Positions 6,179-8,492 of a stretch of 8,492 bases of DNA are shown here, piece by piece; the first letter of the stretch is position 1; every line of letters begins with the position of its first letter. The notes beneath the pieces were generated by a model. That model saw nothing but the letters and a program-made list of their open reading frames with translations, had not been told where the DNA came from and made no database searches. The DNA is taken from positions 1 through 8,492 of the forward strand of contig JACPAP010000032.1 in the NCBI GenBank assembly GCA_016180765.1, written 5' to 3'. A program made the translations under genes and the position numbers. The stretch comes from Gemmatimonadota bacterium (GTDB taxonomy: Bacteria; Gemmatimonadota; Gemmatimonadetes; Gemmatimonadales; GWC2-71-9).

Positions 6179-7353
6179 ACGACCGCCCCAACGAGGCCCT
6201 GAAAATCGTCGGCCACTGAGGTGGTCCCCGCCGGAACGCCCCACGGGCCGCCGTTCACGCGCAGGTTCAGGCGGTGGCGCCCGGGGGCGATGGGCAGGGT
6301 CACCCTCCAGAGATCCGGCTCGACTTGCTCCAGTCCGGCCGGCAGCCAGTCGGTGAAATCCGCCATGATCTCTACCGCGCCAGCACGGAGGACCCGAAAT
6401 ATCAGCGTGCACGCGTTCCCGCGGCCGCGGCGCAGCTCGATCAGGGCCGCCGCCACGGTCGCCTCGCTGTCGGAGCGGTCATCGGGCAACGCCACCCGGA
6501 TCGGGGATCGGCGGCGCAACGGTGCCGTCACTCGGAGCGCCGCCGTCACGTAGCGGCCGGCGATGTTGCCGCGCACGGCGTCCTCGGCGTAGCGCCCGCC
6601 CCCGAGCACGATGCCCGCATACGACGTGACGGGGAAGGTCAAGGTCGCTTCGACATAAGGGCCCGGATCGCCGCCGGGGTCGCCGGCCCGCGCGCTCACC
6701 ACGGCCTCCGCCTCGATGCCACCAGGCCGCGCGTGGCGAATGCCGCCCTCGAGATCGGCATAGGCGACCTCGCCGATCGCCGTACCGGTGCCTGTCAGCG
6801 TGAGCGTGAGGTTCCGCCGGTCGAGCCGGAGCGCTGCCGCGACGGTCACCGCGGCATGACGCACCGAGTCGAACGCCGCAACACCTGCCGTGGCCGCTAG
6901 GGAGCCGCTCGAACCTGCCGTTCCCTGGAACAGCAGGCGCGCGCGGCCCAGGAGGTGTGAGAACTGCGCGAACCCTTCGTAGCGGCTGCCGCCAAGCTCG
7001 GCGCTGACCTCCGCGACGGTGCTGGGCGAGGCCGGTAGGAACAGCGACCCCGCCACGAGACCTTGAACGCTGCTGTTTCCGCTTTCGAACGTGAGCCAGG
7101 TGCCGCGGGCGGCGAACCCCAGGCGCTCGCCGGCCACCCGCAAAGCCGGGGAAAGGGAGAACGCCGCCGACGGGAGAAAGCGGTCGTATTCGACGTGCGA
7201 AACGCCCGCGTCGAGGCTGGCGCGAACCTGCGCCGCGGCGGGCCCGGCGGCCAGCGCCAGGACCAGCGCCAGCCCCGTTCCGCCCCCGCTGGCGCTTCGC
7301 CCTCGCCGGCCCCGGCCGGGTTGGAACGGGGCCAGCCTTGGGGCGCACCGCAA
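6169..7353 (-). CDS. Probable outer-membrane beta-barrel protein with C-terminal CBM48-like (glycogen-binding) domain
   Basis: The 394-residue product has a basic N-terminus, a hydrophobic core (27-40) and a signal cleavage site at AAA-Q42. Residues about 43-285 are a run of alternating hydrophobic/polar strands separated by Gly, Ser and Asp turns (for example SLSPALRVAGERLGFAARG, VTVAAALRLDRRNLTLTL, YVTAALRVTAPL), the pattern of an outer-membrane barrel. Residues about 313-394 match the AMPK-type CBM48 early-set domain: a strand, then VEIMADFTDWLPAGLE (327-342), DLWRVTLPIAPGRHRLNLRVNGG (347-369) and VADDF (380-384). CBM48 domains bind alpha-glucans in known enzymes; binding here is not shown. 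The start is TTG at 7353, one base after the upstream TAG; no ATG or GTG lies between it and an in-frame upstream TGA at about 7426-7428, so TTG is the best choice. It is the last gene of a coupled trio. Confidence 0.75.
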   Translation of the reverse strand: MRCAPRLAPFQPGRGRRGRSASGGGTGLALVLALAAGPAAAQVRASLDAGVSHVEYDRFLPSAAFSLSPALRVAGERLGFAARGTWLTFESGNSSVQGLVAGSLFLPASPSTVAEVSAELGGSRYEGFAQFSHLLGRARLLFQGTAGSSGSLAATAGVAAFDSVRHAAVTVAAALRLDRRNLTLTLTGTGTAIGEVAYADLEGGIRHARPGGIEAEAVVSARAGDPGGDPGPYVEATLTFPVTSYAGIVLGGGRYAEDAVRGNIAGRYVTAALRVTAPLRRRSPIRVALPDDRSDSEATVAAALIELRRGRGNACTLIFRVLRAGAVEIMADFTDWLPAGLEQVEPDLWRVTLPIAPGRHRLNLRVNGGPWGVPAGTTSVADDFQGLVGAVVVP

Positions 7354-7354
7354 G

Positions 7355-8002
7355 CTACGGTTTCCGGCGAACCGGCGTGGCAGAAGTCCCGGTACCGGTC
7401 GGTTCCGTCCTGGGGCTGGCGACGTTCACGAAGTCCTCGGCGCCGAGCCGCCCCGCCGCCGCGGCGAGCGGGGGCGCACCCAAGGCGATATCGCGCTCGA
7501 CCTCGCGCTGGAGTGCCAGCAGCTGGGCGTCTTCTACCGATCGGGCCAGCGTGATCACCAGGGTCGCGGCGGTGTCGGCGGGCACGCCGCGGGCGGTGAG
7601 ATCCGCCGTGACGCCGAGCGGCACGGCCAGTCGCCTCACCCCAAGCGCGTCGCGCAGGCGCTGGAGCACGGCCGGTGAGGCACCGGCGCGGAGCGCGTCA
7701 GCCGCCGCCGCCAGTTCCGCCGTTCTCGCGGCGGGGCCAAGCGCGTCACGGGCGCGGCCCAGGTCAGCGGCCAGCCGGCGCACGGCTGCGACGATGAGTG
7801 GCGCCGCGGCGCCTTTGCTCGCCCCTTCGAGCGCGCGGTTCACCAACGGCTCAGTCGGCAGCCCGGCGGCATGCGCCGAGTCAACCAGCGGGGCAACCAG
7901 CGCGCGGGCGTCGGGCGCCAGGCGGCCGAGCCGCGGGTCCTGGGCCGCCCCGGCCCGCGGCAGCAGCATTAGCGCGAGTGCTACCGCAACGTTCTTCATC
8001 AT
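7355..8002 (-). CDS. Secreted alpha-helical protein of unknown function
   Basis: The 215-residue product opens with a clear signal peptide (MMKNVAVALALMLLP, cleavage after GAA at residue 20). The mature part is almost all Ala/Leu/Arg-rich and predicted by eye to be helical, with repeated short amphipathic segments (APLIVAAVRRLAADL, LAAAADALRAG, LQRLRDALG, LARSVEDAQLLALQREVERD), and ends in a disordered Thr/Pro/Gly tail. No enzyme motif or cysteine pair is visible, and I do not recognise a named family. The ATG at 8002 overlaps the upstream TGA as TGATG; a second ATG follows at once at 7999 and a TTG at 8005 precedes, but the overlap makes 8002 or 7999 most likely. One base after its TAG the barrel gene begins. 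Sitting between two CBM48 proteins, it may be a periplasmic linker or chaperone of that system, which is inference from position only. Confidence 0.75.
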   Translation of the reverse strand: MMKNVAVALALMLLPRAGAAQDPRLGRLAPDARALVAPLVDSAHAAGLPTEPLVNRALEGASKGAAAPLIVAAVRRLAADLGRARDALGPAARTAELAAAADALRAGASPAVLQRLRDALGVRRLAVPLGVTADLTARGVPADTAATLVITLARSVEDAQLLALQREVERDIALGAPPLAAAAGRLGAEDFVNVASPRTEPTGTGTSATPVRRKP

Positions 8003-8490
8003 CAAGTCCCCACCGTGAGCACGGAGTTCGGCGTGCCGAAGTCATCGTCTGCCGCGCGCGGCGCGCCCGGGTCGGCCAGCCAGCGCGTACCGTCGATCAG
8101 AAACGCGTAGCGATAGCGGCCGGGAGGCAGCGGTACCGTCACCACCCACGCCCCCCCGGAACCCGTGGCCCGAAGCGGCGTCGCCGCCTTGTCCCAGCCG
8201 TTGAAGTCCCCAACCAGCGCCACCGAGTGCGCGCCGGGTGCGTACAGCACGAACGGGACGGCGTTCGTGGCCGCGACGACCTCCGGGGCCGGGCGACTCC
8301 TGGACACGGCGAGCGTGGCGCCGGCCACGATCGCGGCGAGCACGGCTGCTCGCGCCAGCAGGCCCAGCGGGGTCACACTGAACGTGCGCGAGCGGAACAG
8401 CCAGGCGCCGAACCGCTCGGGCGCCTGACATCCCTCCAGCCCGCGGTAGGCCCGGACGAAGGCCTCCTGGACGGCGTCCTCCGCGTCGAG
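8002..8490 (-). CDS. ECF sigma region 2 fused in frame to a membrane segment and CBM48 domain (5' end outside window)
   Basis: The frame is open to the right edge. Counting from the first full codon (8490), residues 1-33 (LDAEDAVQEAFVRAYRGLEG... then FGAWLFR) are the end of sigma-70 region 2 as found in ECF sigma factors, the part that contacts core RNA polymerase and the -10 element. Instead of the linker and region 4, the frame continues through SRTFSVTP into one membrane helix (about 42-63), a short linker, and an AMPK-type CBM48 domain (78-162) with VALVGDFNGWD, GRYRYAFLIDG, W137, and DDDFGTPNSVLTVG at the end. Region 4, with the -35-binding helix, is absent. A start at the GTG at 8376 would give the 124-residue membrane-CBM48 part alone, but it has no Shine-Dalgarno and leaves the sigma sequence without a stop. 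In related genomes, as I recall, CBM48 membrane proteins follow sigma genes as separate genes. TGA overlaps the next ATG. Confidence 0.8.
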   Translation of the reverse strand, partial: LDAEDAVQEAFVRAYRGLEGCQAPERFGAWLFRSRTFSVTPLGLLARAAVLAAIVAGATLAVSRSRPAPEVVAATNAVPFVLYAPGAHSVALVGDFNGWDKAATPLRATGSGGAWVVTVPLPPGRYRYAFLIDGTRWLADPGAPRAADDDFGTPNSVLTVGT

Positions 8491-8492
8491 CC

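Noticed and set aside
7180..7348. Minus-strand frame opening at ATG 7348 as the true start region of the barrel gene
   Set aside because: That frame (7348 down to 6479) gives an Arg/Gly/Ala-rich product without signal peptide or strand pattern; the TTG-started frame has both.
8003..8005. TTG at 8005 as start of the helical secreted protein
   Set aside because: Two ATG codons follow at once (8002 and 7999), and the TGATG overlap with the upstream stop is a standard coupling arrangement.
8002..8376. An independent CBM48 membrane protein starting at GTG 8376
   Set aside because: No ribosome binding site precedes it, and the sigma-like sequence upstream continues into it in frame without a stop, so the fusion reading is preferred, though internal initiation is not excluded.

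Overview
The window is GC-rich throughout and fully packed with genes: no stretch over about 125 bases lacks one. The set of families fits the phylum Gemmatimonadota best: secreted beta-lactamase-fold serine hydrolases, a secreted creatininase-like protein, an S9 prolyl oligopeptidase lipoprotein, and CBM48/'isoamylase early set' envelope proteins next to ECF sigma sequence. That assignment is an inference from family content and GC; no marker gene is present. No rRNA, tRNA, CRISPR array, insertion sequence or prophage gene was seen.

Layout. On the plus strand (1-2152), a secreted class C-type serine hydrolase, cut by the left window edge, overlaps by 4 bases (ATGA) a secreted creatininase-family protein whose usual metal ligands are largely replaced. 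A hairpin at 2153-2197 separates this pair from convergent minus-strand genes. On the minus strand, read from right to left, come two groups. Group A (8490 to 6169) is a tightly coupled trio: an open reading frame entering from beyond the right edge that carries ECF sigma region 2 fused in frame to a membrane segment and a CBM48 domain; a secreted helical protein of unknown function; and a probable outer-membrane beta-barrel protein ending in a second CBM48-like domain. Group B (6046 to 2197), behind its own candidate promoter, is a second serine hydrolase followed by a lipoprotein prolyl oligopeptidase interrupted by an in-frame TAA.

How the genes may work together. Every protein with a visible N-terminus carries an export signal or membrane anchor, apart from the sigma-like N-terminus of the first group A gene, so the window is devoted to the envelope. 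Groups B and the plus-strand pair look like periplasmic peptide or amide hydrolases, possibly for scavenging or cell-wall turnover. Group A looks like an envelope system in which two CBM48 modules, one at the inner membrane and one at the outer membrane, bracket a small periplasmic helical protein and are tied to a sigma-factor segment. A role in glucan or cell-surface sensing is a hypothesis only.

The most unusual points are the sigma2-membrane-CBM48 fusion, a 27/28-base inverted repeat spanning the hydrolase/peptidase junction, the single nonsense codon in an otherwise intact prolyl oligopeptidase, and the altered active site of the creatininase-like protein. The first three could also arise from assembly or sequencing error and should be checked against reads.
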